Positions 22,396 to 34,300 of a DNA stretch of 64,000 nucleotides are shown piece by piece. Both the position numbers and the translations under genes were made by a program. This DNA comes from Chaunax sp. Z400 (taxonomy: Eukaryota > Chordata > Actinopteri > Lophiiformes > Chaunacidae), in contig CM075195.1 of assembly GCA_037577475.1 (NCBI GenBank), positions 26,521,899 through 26,585,898 on the forward strand, read 5' to 3'. The notes below the pieces were generated by a model. That model saw nothing but the letters and a program-made list of their open reading frames with translations, had not been told where the DNA came from and did no database searches. Position 1 is the first letter of the stretch. Every line of letters starts with the position of its first letter.

Positions 22396-24575
22396 TTCAC
22401 AGGGCTTGTTCCAGTGAAGTTGAAGGTATTTCATCCAGCTGTAGTTTTTCACACAGACATGTCATGCCTCCTGGTGGATAAGGATGTCATGCTCGGAAAG
22501 CAGTTTGAGCAAGCGGTCCAGTCACTTCTACATCCATTTGCTTGACAACCTGTTGGACGTGTTGGAGTCTCTCACATGAAAGGACGGGTGTCCTCACTAA
22601 CATCTTTTATTATGGGGAATGAAACTGAAAAAAGCACTGTGCAGCCCAACATAGTAGTAGTAGCAGTAAGGCGTATCGCATGTTAATCATGTACAATTTA
22701 GTACAGATTTTAAATAATTCTATGCTTCTAGTGGCAGAAAACCATTTCTACTGTGTAGCCTGAAATGCAAATGAAACAAAATGTAAATTTATAGAAATTT
22801 CTTTCGGCATCCATTGAGGTGAATTAATGGGAAACAAACACGTGCTGTCAATATCGCTGATGATAGCTTTAAATTTATGCAGTAATAAAATATCCTCAGT
22901 GGCCACACAGCTTCCTTTTTCTGGGTAGCCCCCTTGAACAGCACCAGATCTTCATGACAAAATTCAACGAGATGTTACAGATTTGAGAGTCATCTTTAGT
23001 TGCTGCAGATTTTGTGGCTACATCTTCATTTATGCTGCAAATGTTCTATTTTTTTTTTATTCTCCAGACTGCAGGGTTTCATAAGGCTGTAGAAAGAAAA
23101 ACTCAACTGATCTGAAATGATGTCAAGCAGTCTGTGTAAAATTCTCAATAGAGGAGTAGCTTACTGGAGCTGGTACGTTGATCCCAATCAACTATTTCTG
23201 AGTATCTTCACCCTTTGTGCTCAGCATTTAAAATTGTGCATAACATTAAATGATCCTGGCATAGCCAGCCAAAGCCAGAGTTTGCTATTGTGTGCTGTTG
23301 AGCCCCAAGCTGTGTCCCCATGTTCCTGCTTTTCAGCAGCTAATAAACCATGTATTATTTGTTGTTGATAATAAATGATACTGGTCAGAGCGCTGGCCAA
23401 CTGGAAGTTCATCTTAGTCAATCACTGATTTTACCCATTTAGTATATTGTGCCTTTTTTTGGCATTTTAATCCAAATTAAATTGGGAGCATCTGGTAAAC
23501 TTTAATTTGCATTGGTAAGCTTTTTTCTGTTATTATTTAATCTTTTCTGTGATGCGTAGGATTCGGTCTACAGACTACCACAGCTGGGCTGCCGTGCTTC
23601 CATGCATGCTGAGTGGAGCAACTTTATCACCAGACAAGAATGTCAATATCGGACAAAACTGCAAGGTCCTGGTGCACATCATGGGGGCGCCATATTCAAA
23701 TTATGCAAAAAATTATTTAATTTTTTTAAATTTAAAAAAAATAATAATTTGACATCTTGAAATGCCTTTGCTGTTGTACTAGGACTGGTTATGACTCAAA
23801 CTCAAAGTACCCTGTTTGGAAATGTTAAATTGTTATATCAAAGATGAAATATAAACATATTGGTGAATTGTGATTAGATTATTTTGAGTTGTAAGTCACT
23901 ACAGACAGAATGTCTCTAGGTTGAATTTTTATTTGAAATGTCATCCTGTAATGCTAAACTTTTACATTTTACATTCATATTTCTGTTCATCAGTGCATAT
24001 AGCCAAATGGTTGACAAAAAAATCTGTGTACCCTATTAAAGTTCAGTGTATGTTTTAACCAAATCTTTTCTTCCTGCAAACAAAACTCTACCATCCATGG
24101 ATGAATGAGAACATGCATTTCATGATTGACAGGCCAGTATTACTGTGAAATATATAGAGTAGGCCTACGTTTTATATTTTTACCCCAGTGTAATTTCATG
24201 TAAAGGTTGCAAGTTAGTATCTATTATATAGGTTGGTATATGTTCTGTTGATTGTATGTTCTGTTAGTTCAATGCAGCTCTTTCCTACACAAAGTTGCAT
24301 GTAACCTGTTCTGACCTCCAGAAATGTCATAGAAACCCACAGTGCTAACATTTTGTAAATAACTTTATTGGATGTCAAGTTTTCTTACGTCAATTTTTCA
24401 TTTCTCTCAGAACAGACAAGCAGGACTGTTAATAAATCAAAAGGATGGGTTTTGTTGAAGTCCCAGTCCTAATTATTTTTTCTTTGTCACATGACCTGTA
24501 TAAAAACTGATCTTGTGGTTTAAACAGTATATGATTTCCAGATTTAAAAATGTAAAGCACTTATTTAAACAAACG
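22396..24575. other. Intergenic, nothing recognised
   Basis: AT-rich; open frames here have no family resemblance. Possible distal dedd polyadenylation signals at 22884 and 23342. Confidence 0.35.
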
Positions 24576-24762
24576 GCTGGGGTGCAGATGCACAGTGGGC
24601 AGAGCTCATGCCCATGTACCGAGGCTACGGTCCTCCAGCGGCAGCCACAGGCTCAGTTCCCTCTGCCGCATGTCTTCCCCCTCACTCTTTCTCCCATATT
24701 TCCTGTCACATCTTCAGCTGTCCTATCGATGAAAGGAAATAAAAAAATAAAATAAAAAAAAG
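24576..24762 (+). mobile_element. tRNA-derived SINE
   Basis: Carries 'GTGGGCAGAGCTCATGCCCA', 'TACCGAGGCTACGGTCCTCC' and the conserved tail 'CTTCAGCTGTCCTATC' followed by an A-rich end (AAATAAAAAAATAAAATAAA). This is the layout of a common fish SINE with a tRNA-like head. A- and B-box copies are somewhat mutated. Confidence 0.68.
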
Positions 24763-25159
24763 GCTTTGCACAAACCCAGTGTGGAGCGTTACAATACGTC
24801 TTCAAACTGTGTGTGAGGATTTATATTACATTAGAGTGTATCTCATTTCTCTTAGACACATGTTCTAACTCCTTTCACACATCAGCTGCTGCTCTGCTCG
24901 TCACACTCACAATGTGAGGGAGAAATCCAGGCAGCACATTGTAGCTGTTAAGGAGGAAAACCAAGTTAATTCAGGCCATTTGTGTTCTTGCAGAAACTTA
25001 ACTCTAAGGTATGTCAGCGGTATGATAGTACTGCTTTCAACACACAAAGATGAAATGATAAAAGATTTGGAAGTTGGTTCTGGGGATTTGTCGACCAATA
25101 ACAGTAAACATTGCTGTGTTTCCATCTGCCATGGATAAGCTGCAAGCAGTTAATTTATT

Positions 25160-25290
25160 ATCTCCGTCAAGGAGGTTGTGTTTTCATCGTTTGGCACTTT
25201 GTTATCAGAATATCTCGATATGTCAGTAAACTTTTGTAGAGAGGTAATCCTTAGATAGCAGAGGTCTGTGTTCTCAGAGTGCCCCTCTAG
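25160..25290 (+). mobile_element. Short copy of the 'AAGGAGG' dispersed repeat
   Basis: Head 'ATCTCCGTCAAGGAGGTTGTG' and tail 'CAGAGTGCCCCTCTAGTTGA' match the two ends of the family at 2693 and 37895, with most of the middle missing. Confidence 0.55.
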
Positions 25291-26537
25291 TTGATCATCA
25301 ATCTAAGCTCTGATCACTGCTATGGCAGGTACGTTGGTCCGTATTTACTCAAAATAAATTCAACAAATTTATAACTTGTAGGACACTCAGATAAGCGTGT
25401 ACCTCATCCAAGACTGCGTTGTACCCAGCAAACACAAAAGGGCCTAAACTGCTAAAATTATAAGATTTATTATCTGCATTATATTGGGACAGTTTTATTT
25501 CAATGTACCTTATAACACAAGTAAAACATGTAATATGAATCTATAACACAACAACAGTTTGTGATGTCACCAACTTTTATTTCTTAATTCCAATTTATAG
25601 CCTATGTGTACAAATAAACAACAGCAAAGAGGAGGAGTCATCGAAACAACAAATATGAAGACAGGATGGAGGAATGAAGATCCAATATGACAATTATGGA
25701 GACATTAGTGACAATGAATGTAAACAAATATAATCCATCCAAACAAGATGGTGTTTCCTTAAATATAATGAAAATATCAGTGTGGTAAATGAATGGATGT
25801 ATTTGTTTACACAATCCACAGCAAAAAAATAAACATAAGATGCTAGTTTAAGTTTATTTTTTAGCACGATCTGAGCAAAATACCCATGTATGCAGTTTAT
25901 ATTAAATGCAAACCGTGACAGGTAAATAAATAACTAATTAAATAAATACATTTATTTCTGCACTGAGAAAAATTCAAATAGCAGTGCGGGTATCCATGTA
26001 CACGAGTTTAATGATGAACATTATCGTGAGTATTTGATTGTGGGTATCCATGTTTACTTTCAGTATGTTTAACGACTTACTTGTGACAGATTCACCTGTT
26101 GAACTGCGAAACATTCGTGTAAACGATATGATCAATAACTTCTATTTGAACCAATATATAGGTAAAATGACCAATAGACAAACTCTCTCACTTGTGACTT
26201 GCACTCTTTTTTTTATCATTGCAGAATCTCTGCAATACAGATTTGTCTGGTTTTGTGGGGGTTGAAAATGGAATAAGTTTAACTTCTCTGGGGCTTAGGT
26301 CCACCTTTCATCCATTTTTTAATCTGAGTGGTAGGTTATTATTATGGTTGTGTCAGTTGATGTCTGAAAACACCTGTCCAGGTGGCTTCTTTTGAGGACA
26401 TTGGAGGCATAGCACTATTACTTGTCATGTTTTCACAGGTGACCACATTTTGTTCATGTCTTTTAGTTGTAGATGCCTTCATGAACATAAAAATACAAGA
26501 TTATACAAAAATTGTATATAATAACTAAGCTATAAAC
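25291..26537. other. Intergenic, nothing recognised
   Basis: AT-rich and noncoding as far as I can see. Confidence 0.35.
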
Positions 26538-26829
26538 ATGCCCAGCACGCCAGCCTCACAGCCCACCACAGTGAAGGTATCGCTACCCAGCACTTCATTT
26601 GCTACCACCTCTGATGAATGTGTAAGTTTTGGTAAGTAACTGAGGGGGCGGCCGGTACAGCCTGCAGTCCCGGATAGGAGGGGACAGTGACCTGGCCACC
26701 GCTGCCGGCCTGCCAACCAGAGAGCGTTGAGGATAAAGGCCAAAACACTGTGAAAGTTGGGCACCTCCTGAAGACCTCAACCCTTCCAGAGGAAGTAACC
26801 AACTACAACCAGGCCCTCTCCCCTAGTGT
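26538..26829 (+). other. GC-richer segment with an exon-like start
   Basis: An ATG at 26538 opens a 31-codon frame (MPSTPASQPTTVKVSLPSTS...) that ends exactly at a consensus donor (G|GTAAGT at 26631/26632). The following 190 bases are unusually GC-rich for this intergenic region. I find no matching downstream exon and recognise no protein. It may be a repeat remnant or a gene relic. Confidence 0.25.
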
Positions 26830-27010
26830 CACTAGGTGGCACTGTGACTATTATATTATTGAATTTATTTCTGTGTATGTCCTCAGAGACTCTTATCCAA
26901 CATGAATTTTGGGTCAGATTGGATCGTGGTCCATGGACAGTGGAGTTACTAGAAGTTCCTGCTTCATGACAAAACATGACCCACATTCTCACTGCTTGAA
27001 TTGGTGCTCA
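26830..27010 (+). mobile_element. Dispersed 'GGTGGCACTGTGACT' repeat
   Basis: Begins near 'TAGGTGGCACTGTGACTATT', contains 'CCTCAGAGACTCTTATC', 'TCAGATTGGATCGTGG' and 'TTCCTGCTTCATGAC'. A related copy lies at 63058-63260. Noncoding, family unknown to me. Confidence 0.5.
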
Positions 27011-27224
27011 GGAGCCTGATGTGGGACCAACGGCTCAGTGAGATGAAACTGATGTCTGAGTTCACATGCTGTCAGTGTATCATCAGCATGTTTTTATCGC
27101 AATGATTTTTCACGTTAATAACACGGCATCTGTGCGTAGTCAACAATTTCTTACTGTGTTCTTAACATGTTCTTAATGAAAACATTTGTGATTTGTCTGG
27201 CTTTCATTATCACTACATATGCAG

Positions 27225-28010
27225 CAGTGGTGGATCTAGGACCTTTATAAATCAGGGGCCATAAAGGGGCCACATTTCCTTATTCAGTAAGATGAATATA
27301 CATTTCACCAGTCATTTCTTGTTTGCCGTTGGCTCTATACCTTTGAGCAAAGATGCACATAATTAAGTATATTTTGCTAATTGTGCCTTGTTCAAGCACA
27401 TTGTGTACATCAAAAAGCTTAGGAAATAAAAATCTTAATGAATTCATTTTAAACTGGTATGCATAAAAACATAATACATGAGACATTTCTATTTAATACA
27501 TAAAATACTTTAAAACAGGTCATGTGTACTATCATAGCATATACAACAGCTTAGAGCAGGAAAAACGTACAACTAACTTACAATGTACACAGACAAGAAT
27601 TTCAGTGAAATGTGTCTGTAGCTCTACAAGCACTATGTGCATAGGGGGATTAGATGTCCTGAAAAGGTTTGGCAGAGTCCCAAATTATGGGCAGTTGTCC
27701 CAAATCCTGTCTTATTTGTCTTCAAAATTAGACTGAACCAGAGTTTTGACTGGTTATGGCCTAAAACTACCGATAGGTGTGTAACATTTCTATGATGTTA
27801 CCCACAGACGGGCACCGTTACGTCCATAACCTCCTGAAATTTTGGCTCTTGTGGTTTAAAAAAAAATATTTATAAAAGGACATTTGAGCCCCAGGCAATA
27901 ACAGTGGCCAGCCAGATTGATAAACCTGATATCCAATAGGAAGCTACAAAAGGAGGGGGCACTTCAGGGGCCAATCAGATTTCAGATGGGGGCCATGAAT
28001 CTGCCCATAT
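27225..28010. other. Possible transposon remnant beside the THAP gene
   Basis: Has 'CAGGGGCCATAAAGGGGCCAC' near one end and 'CAGGGGCCAATCAGATTTCAG' near the other. These related GGGGCCA motifs suggest an old mobile element, but no transposase is readable. Confidence 0.3.
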
Positions 28011-28091
28011 GTAGGCTGTGACGGCCTAATGAGAGGAAGGGAATGTTGTTTGTCTCTCAGTCACAACAAAAGGTAAACCACTGAAGAAATG

Positions 28092-31000
28092 TCACTTCTT
28101 GTCGTCTCCTTGGATGCAGCTGGCAGAAAGTCGTGTTCCATCTAATTGTCTCTCAAGCTGAATCACTCTGGCTCGAGCAGTATCACGCTCAGTCCGCAGA
28201 AAGTTCATCTCCTTCTCAAACTGAGCTGCATATGCCTGGGTGCTGGCACATTCTTGACAGGAGTTTATCAGGATGCTGCTCCTCAGTATCAGCAGATCCA
28301 TTCTCTAGGGCAGTCTCAAAGTCCCTTGAGACATCACTGCTACCATTAATTGTTGCCTGGCAGGGGGCTACATTAGGAGACATTTCTTTAAACAATGACA
28401 GGCGTCTGCTTCGTCTCGACTCTGCACGCTGAAAATGCTCCAGCTGCTTGTGGCTTCTGGATGGAGACTGTGGCTTGTGAGGAAAGATGGAAGGGACATA
28501 GTCTGGGTGATTTTCATTTTTTGATGGTTTGCCTGGAAAGAAATAATGAAACATAGAATTATGGTTATGCCTACATGCATATATCAAACATTACATGCAC
28601 ATGCTTTACAATAATCTAAATATACTGAGCAACAGTAGAAACGCATAATTTTAAAAACCCAATATTTTCCTTCCTCTAGCCCTAATCTACTGAAACAAAC
28701 AAATACGTGATCCATAGAAATGACTTTTTTAAGTACCCACAACCAAAACATGTTAAATCAAGAATAACCATCATTTAGTCATAACATAGAAATAACAGTC
28801 ATTTCAGAGTAAACGGTGGTGTTGGTGAGATTTTTTTGTGCATGATTGAAAACACCTGGTCATGGTAATAAAATCCCAGGTCTAATTAATGTCTTACTGA
28901 AACAACTGATGACGTCACGACTTCAGCAAAACTTACGTGACCTGGCAGTTGGGATGCTGATGATGATGGCTGGAACGCTGCAGACATGTGTAGCACAGAT
29001 GTTACAGATGTTATGGCTCATTGCACAGTGGAGGCAGATCACATTTAGTGACAAGTCCAGATTTAACTTGCACAGAGCTGATGGTCATAGGCATGTTTAT
29101 CGTCACCGTGGGGAACGCTATCCTGCAGCATACATCCAGGAAGTGGACCGTTTTGGTGGTGGTGGTTTCATGATGTGGGGAGCCATTGCTAATGGATGGC
29201 GGTCAGACCTTGTCCAGATCCACGGTACACTGACAGCTATCTGTTACCGAGATACGGTCCTAGGTCCACATGTCATTCCCAGGATACAGCAATCAGGCAT
29301 CACCTTTGTGTCGCTGTCCTTCCTTGGCCACCATATTCACCAGATCTCAACCCAATAGATCATCTAATACATCGAGCAGGACCTATCTTGGACTACAAAC
29401 ATCACTGCACTGTTGAAAAAGGCACAACAGAAACTGTTTTTCCTGAGGATACTCAGGAAGCACAGCTTAACAGAGAAACCGTTAGTGTCCTTTTACCGCT
29501 GCTCCGTTGAGTCAGTGCTGAGCTACGGCATCTCGCTGTGGTTTGCCAGCTGCACTGCAGCAGAAAGAAAGATGCTCCAGAAGGTCATCAAAACTGCCCA
29601 AAAAAATCATTGGCTGCCCTCTTCCATCTCTGAAGGACATTTACATAACATGCTGCCTCAGGAGAGCCCACAGCATCCTCAGAGACTCCTCCCACCCCTG
29701 TCACCACCTATTTGAACTGTTGCCCTGAGGGAGGCGTTTTAGGGCCATCAAAGCAACAACTAATAGGCTGAAAAACAGCTTCTTTCCTAGAGCTGTTATT
29801 GCACTAAATGCTGCACAAATTTGAACTTTCAGAACACCAATTTTGTGCATTGAGCATTCTAGGGGAAATCTGTAAATATGTGTACATTTTATATTTATTC
29901 ACTTTAGTCACTTGTTTCACTTTTTAAATTGCACTGAAACTGAAGAGCTGCTATTCCAATTCCGTTGTACTGGTACAATGACAATAAAGAGATTCTGATT
30001 CTGATCTGTGGGATGTTCTGGATCACCGGGTGAGACGGAGAGATCCTGCTCCAGCAACACATGAACAACTTGTCCCAGCACTGCAGGAAGAATGGCAGGT
30101 CATCCTACAAGTCCAGATTAACGTCTTATCCATTCCATGCAAAGGAGATGTGACGCTGTGACAAATGCTAGAGGTGGTCACACAAGTACTGACTGTTGTT
30201 GTTGTTCTCTGTCTCACCATCCACACGTTTTGACTTGTAAACACTAAGGCAACAACCACTAATTTGTGCAAAAATGATTTTTCTGTTTGGCTAAAGGGTG
30301 AATAAAGCTGTGTCAACCATAAATTGCCTTTGATTTTAAATATGAACAGGACTGCATGACATTTAAAAAAAAAAGTGTTTCTACTGTTGCTCAGTATACA
30401 ACGATCACTTTCTTTGATACAAGATATGTATACAACTTCCATTTAACCATAAAGAACTGAAGAACACATGTTTGAGTTAAACTGAGAGCAAATTCCAAAT
30501 AGATAAGCGAGGTGTGATTGTACCTAAATATGTGTAATATGGCAGAAAAGGACACTTCCTTATTTTTGCAGTACAGAAACAGAAACACTACCACAGTTGT
30601 TCTTGCAGTGTATGGAAGTAAGAACAATTTAGATTCAACACATACAATAGCTCATTTGTGAACATCAAGACAGAATTTTGGGATTAGAGACCAGTGCAGT
30701 TTGCAGGTTACAGGCCTGCGTTGCAGGACATCTATTTTTCTGATTTTCAAATGCAATGTTTACTTCACAACGTACCAAAGAAATAAATCTCTGCATTGAT
30801 TTGTGTTACAGAAATTGGTGCAGCGCTATTATGAACCTGAAAAGCAAAAGAAGACACGTAATTTAACAGACAGACTTTGCTAATACTACACCTGTAATGA
30901 AATGTTTACTGCACAGCACGAGGTGCTTTCCAGGACTCCACTTTCCACCATCACGGTTTTTTTTGTTTACAGCTGCCAGCCATCGATTTCTGCGGTCTGG

Positions 31001-31096
31001 GGAACGATTTCTCCGTGGAAAAGTGAAAAACGATACTTTTTCCTCTTGCTTGAGGTTGTGTGAATAACAAAACACGGCTTCACAACTCTTAGGCAT
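28092..31096 (-). CDS. THAP zinc-finger domain protein (possible frameshift)
   Basis: THAP domains are C2CH zinc-binding DNA-binding modules related to P-element transposase. Exon 1 (31096-30892) gives MPKSCEAVFC...WSPGKHLVLCSKHFITG: the Cx4C pair at residues 5 and 10, two tryptophans, and CSKH closing the zinc site. Exon 2 starts at 28532 after a good acceptor and continues in frame with KPSKNENHPDYVPSIF, the usual end of a THAP domain. It then has a polar linker (about 80 aa). The frame stops at 28216, while an overlapping frame (+1) open from about 28305 to 28092 encodes a coiled-coil-like end (AQFEKEMNFLRTERDTARAR). A one-base indel or an error is the simplest reading. It shares its promoter with icmt. 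The family member cannot be named. Confidence 0.78.
28621..30398 (+). mobile_element. Tc1-like transposon interrupted by an L2 LINE
   Basis: Perfect inverted ends of about 20 bases (ACTGAGCAACAGTAGAAAC) flanked by TA at both sides, the Tc1/mariner target. Between them lie transposase fragments: ITFSDKSRFNLHRADG at about 29035 (the expected FSDES has lysine for glutamate next to the catalytic aspartate), RFGGGGFMMWGAI, then SPDLNPI near 29350. The rest of the gene resumes after the LINE at 30004 (WDVLDHRVRRRDPAPATHEQ). It is dead. It sits inside the single intron of the THAP gene, in the opposite orientation. Confidence 0.88.
29366..30003 (+). mobile_element. L2-type LINE, 5'-truncated
   Basis: Encodes the C-terminal part of an L2-like reverse transcriptase (KAQQKLFFLRILRKHSL, then FYRCSVESVLSYGI) and ends in the typical tail GACAATAAAGAGATTCTGAT. 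It is inserted in the transposase frame of the surrounding Tc1-like element, so it is the younger of the two. A reverse-oriented tail of the same kind is at 62503. Confidence 0.85.
30776..30836 (-). other. Exon-like segment in THAP intron, probably unused
   Basis: 61 bases with a strong acceptor (CTTTTGCTTTTCAG) and a GTACGT donor on the minus strand. Joined to exon 1 it would create an immediate stop (GT TCA TAA). It could be a poison or alternative exon, but skipping it gives the proper THAP domain. Confidence 0.25.
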
Positions 31097-31369
31097 GGCT
31101 GTGTGAATTTTCCGGCGGCTGGCAAACTTCGTGGAGGTGCATTAGCGATAGGAATGGTTGTGTGTTGGGGTTTTGTTTTCACCCATAGATTCACCGACGG
31201 GTCTCGACAAAGTCCGGAAGTAGGTCAAAGTACCCGTATGATCCGTAAGCTGAACAGACTTGCCGCTGTGCTCTAAAGGGGCGGGGCAGTGGAGAAACCA
31301 CGTGGCAGATACAGGAAATGACTCCTCAATAGTGAGCCGTCTCCGGCTCGGTACCACAGTCCTTCCATC
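31097..31369. promoter_or_regulatory. Bidirectional promoter, THAP gene / icmt
   Basis: Only 273 bases separate the two divergent start codons. The interval contains an ETS/GABP site CCGGAAGT (31214-31221), an Sp1-type GC box GGGGCGGGGC (31278-31287) and a palindromic E-box CCACGTGG (31298-31305), and no TATA box. This is the usual make-up of a shared housekeeping promoter. Confidence 0.75.
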
Positions 31370-34300
31370 ATGGCAGGCAGTAAGTTGGTGCTAGAAGGAA
31401 GAGTAAGTATAAACGCATTTATTTTAGGGCTCAGCGTAGTTGTAATCCCACTGGTCAGAACCTGGTTTGGACACCTCGACTGGGTCTTTGATTATCTGAC
31501 GGAAACGGCCGGGAAGATAGCGATTTGTTTCCACATTGCAGTTGCCAACGGCCTCTTGCTAATCATATACAGGGGTCCTCTGTACAAGGTAAGCATTGGC
31601 GTTATGTAGAGTTAGCCAACTTCTTTGCTAGTGTCTGACTTTTATGTTATTTTGTGAAAAGTATTCATGAGTTTAATGTTATCCGGCAGCACAGTATTTC
31701 ATCTCCTATAAGATAACAATTTTGAGGAGTATGGCATAATTCGCATTTTAAACTTTAATCTTACACTGCTAATGTTGGCTAATTTGTCAAAACGCTGTAC
31801 GAACTAACATAGCTGCTTGTTTATATTAGTTAATCGCATTAGCTAAAGAGGAGCAAGAGGGCTATCAAAATAGAAGCCTGACCCAGATGACGTTAAAGCT
31901 GCTTTACTGGGGCTCTCTACTTACCACTTGGTGTGTTTAATTTTAATTTATATAAAGCCTTGACAGATTTTTAATGTGAATTCAAAGGTGTACTCCAATT
32001 AAGTAAAATATCCTCAATACTGTGTAAGGTATAATAATAACTAAATGAAATAGATAATAATTAAAATGCCACATGTCAAGTATGGGATTTGTATGCGCTA
32101 CTGGATAAGGACTCCACACTGATGGCCACTGTAATTTGCTGTGGCTTTTCAACCCAACTAATTTTCTGTCTGTCTAGAGAAACTGGGTTTTGTTGAGGTA
32201 AAGCTGGCGGTTTGGTGTAACCTAGAATAACTTGAATGTATGAACTTGTCCTAGGTTGCAGTAAGAGCCTGTTTTCTGGGAGTTATTTTTGGCTGTGGCT
32301 TGATTATAAGCTTCTCTGAGACCACCTGGACGCATTTTGGCTGGTATGTAGAGATGTTCAGATGTCAGTAGATATTTAGCATGATCAGTTTATTTATTTG
32401 CAGTGCTGTGAAAACCTGATTTGTTCTATTTTTGTGTGTGTCTCATATTAAACTGTATCAGATCTTCACACACAATTTGACATAAAACAAAGGCAACCTG
32501 AGTAAAGATGCAAGATTTACATGATAATTTTATTTAATAAGGCAAAAAGGGTAGCGGTATTTTGTATTCCAGGCCTGTTGCTGTTGAACATGTGTAGTAA
32601 TGGTTCCTCTCTACAGGTACATGTGCTCCCTGTCATTCTTCCATTACTCGGAATACCTGGTGACTGCTCTCATCAACCCTCGCAGCCTGACTCTGGACTC
32701 ATTCCTGCTCAATCACAGTATAGAGTACTCTTTGGCTGCTGTCTCATCCTGGGTGGAGTTCACAGTGGAGAAGCTGACATTTCCAGGTTAGTCTGTTATT
32801 GGTTTCATCATCACTAATAGGGTTGCAGCAGTTACCAGTTTTACGGTATATGACAGTATAACATTTGATTGTTATCATACCATTATTCCTGGTTTGATTT
32901 TTTTTAAAGACAAATGGAGAATCTCTGCTACTCTTCGACTGCTTGTCAGACAATGCAATGGACACTACACACACAGCAGAGGGAAGTGAGACAGATATCA
33001 CCGATCTCCAGCCCTCAAAAACAAAGTAAAATCAGTAGCGTGGAACTGCTTTTGATATCTGAAAAACCAACAAGGATTAGTCCTCGAGGACGGATACCCA
33101 GTTTGTAAAAATGTGGGTGCAAAGTGTTGCTAAAGCAGGAAACACATCCAACTAGTTCACCCGTCTTCAGCAACATCATCCCTCTGTCAGATCAGTGTGC
33201 GTCCCATTCATGACTTTAATCCCTAACAAAGACGTGTTCAACAAAAAACAGTCATACGACTAGAGGGATGAAACAATCGAAATTGGTCAGTTCATTTTCT
33301 ACTGAAACCAAAAACCAAAACTTTGGAGAAACAGTCATAGCCTGAGATACACACAGACACACACGTTTCTCTGTAGGATCTTTTCCACGTTGTCAGACAC
33401 TTAATAACATTATGAGTCTGTACGTGGTGAAAACAAGTGCTGCACGTTTATCTGCATTGATGTGTTGGGTAAAAAAAAAAATCCCAGAGTTACCATTTAA
33501 ATGTCGATCATAAAACGTGCTATTGAAATAATTTTCCTGCTTTGTCTAGCCGTCCTCTGAGCTCCACCTCTGGTTAAATCCTGCTTTTACATTAAGGATG
33601 TGATTCTTCCTCCACCACTGGTGCTAACACACTTTAGTTACATTACATGCTGTAGTTGCATGATAGTTTTATCATAGTTATCATTCTGTTTATTATTATA
33701 ACATCTAAAAGAAGTCAATAAATACATGCTGCTATGATGATCTAATTTCAGGAAAATCATGAAAAAAGCTTCTGCACTTTTTCTCTCCTGTTTATGTTGT
33801 TCAAAGGGAAGTACAGTTTGATTGATTGATTGGAAAGAGAGATTAGATTTTCTATTTTACAATTTTTTTGTTCCTTTTTCCTCAAACAGGAGATGTACAG
33901 CTTTCTTATTTATTTTGTTTATTTTAAAATGGAGACTTTTTAATCATGCTCCTACTAAAAAAAGTTTCATGATTCCACTGTAAAGTGTTTGTTCAACCAA
34001 AAAACATCTATTTCATTCCTTTATGGGTCATTGTAAATACTGCTGCTACTACTAATACCAATAATAATAATAACAATAATGTAATATTGTAAACTGTGAT
34101 ATTTTCTGAGACAGTTATCATACTGTGGAAAATCTCATATTGTTACAACCTAGCAACTGACTTAGTCATATATATTCTGTTGAAGGTACACCACAATATT
34201 CCAGTATATATATATCATATATTATATATAAACCTCTGAATGTTGCTCAGGACAATGCAAACTGGAACATGGATGAGCTAATGATCGTAATGGCTAAGTC

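Noticed and set aside
28846..29358. 170-codon open frame as a host gene
   Set aside because: It is decayed Tc1-like transposase inside an intron.
29413..29715. 100-codon open frame as a host gene
   Set aside because: It is the C-terminus of an L2 reverse transcriptase.
30023..30442. 139-codon minus-strand open frame
   Set aside because: Antisense shadow of the Tc1-like element's 3' part.
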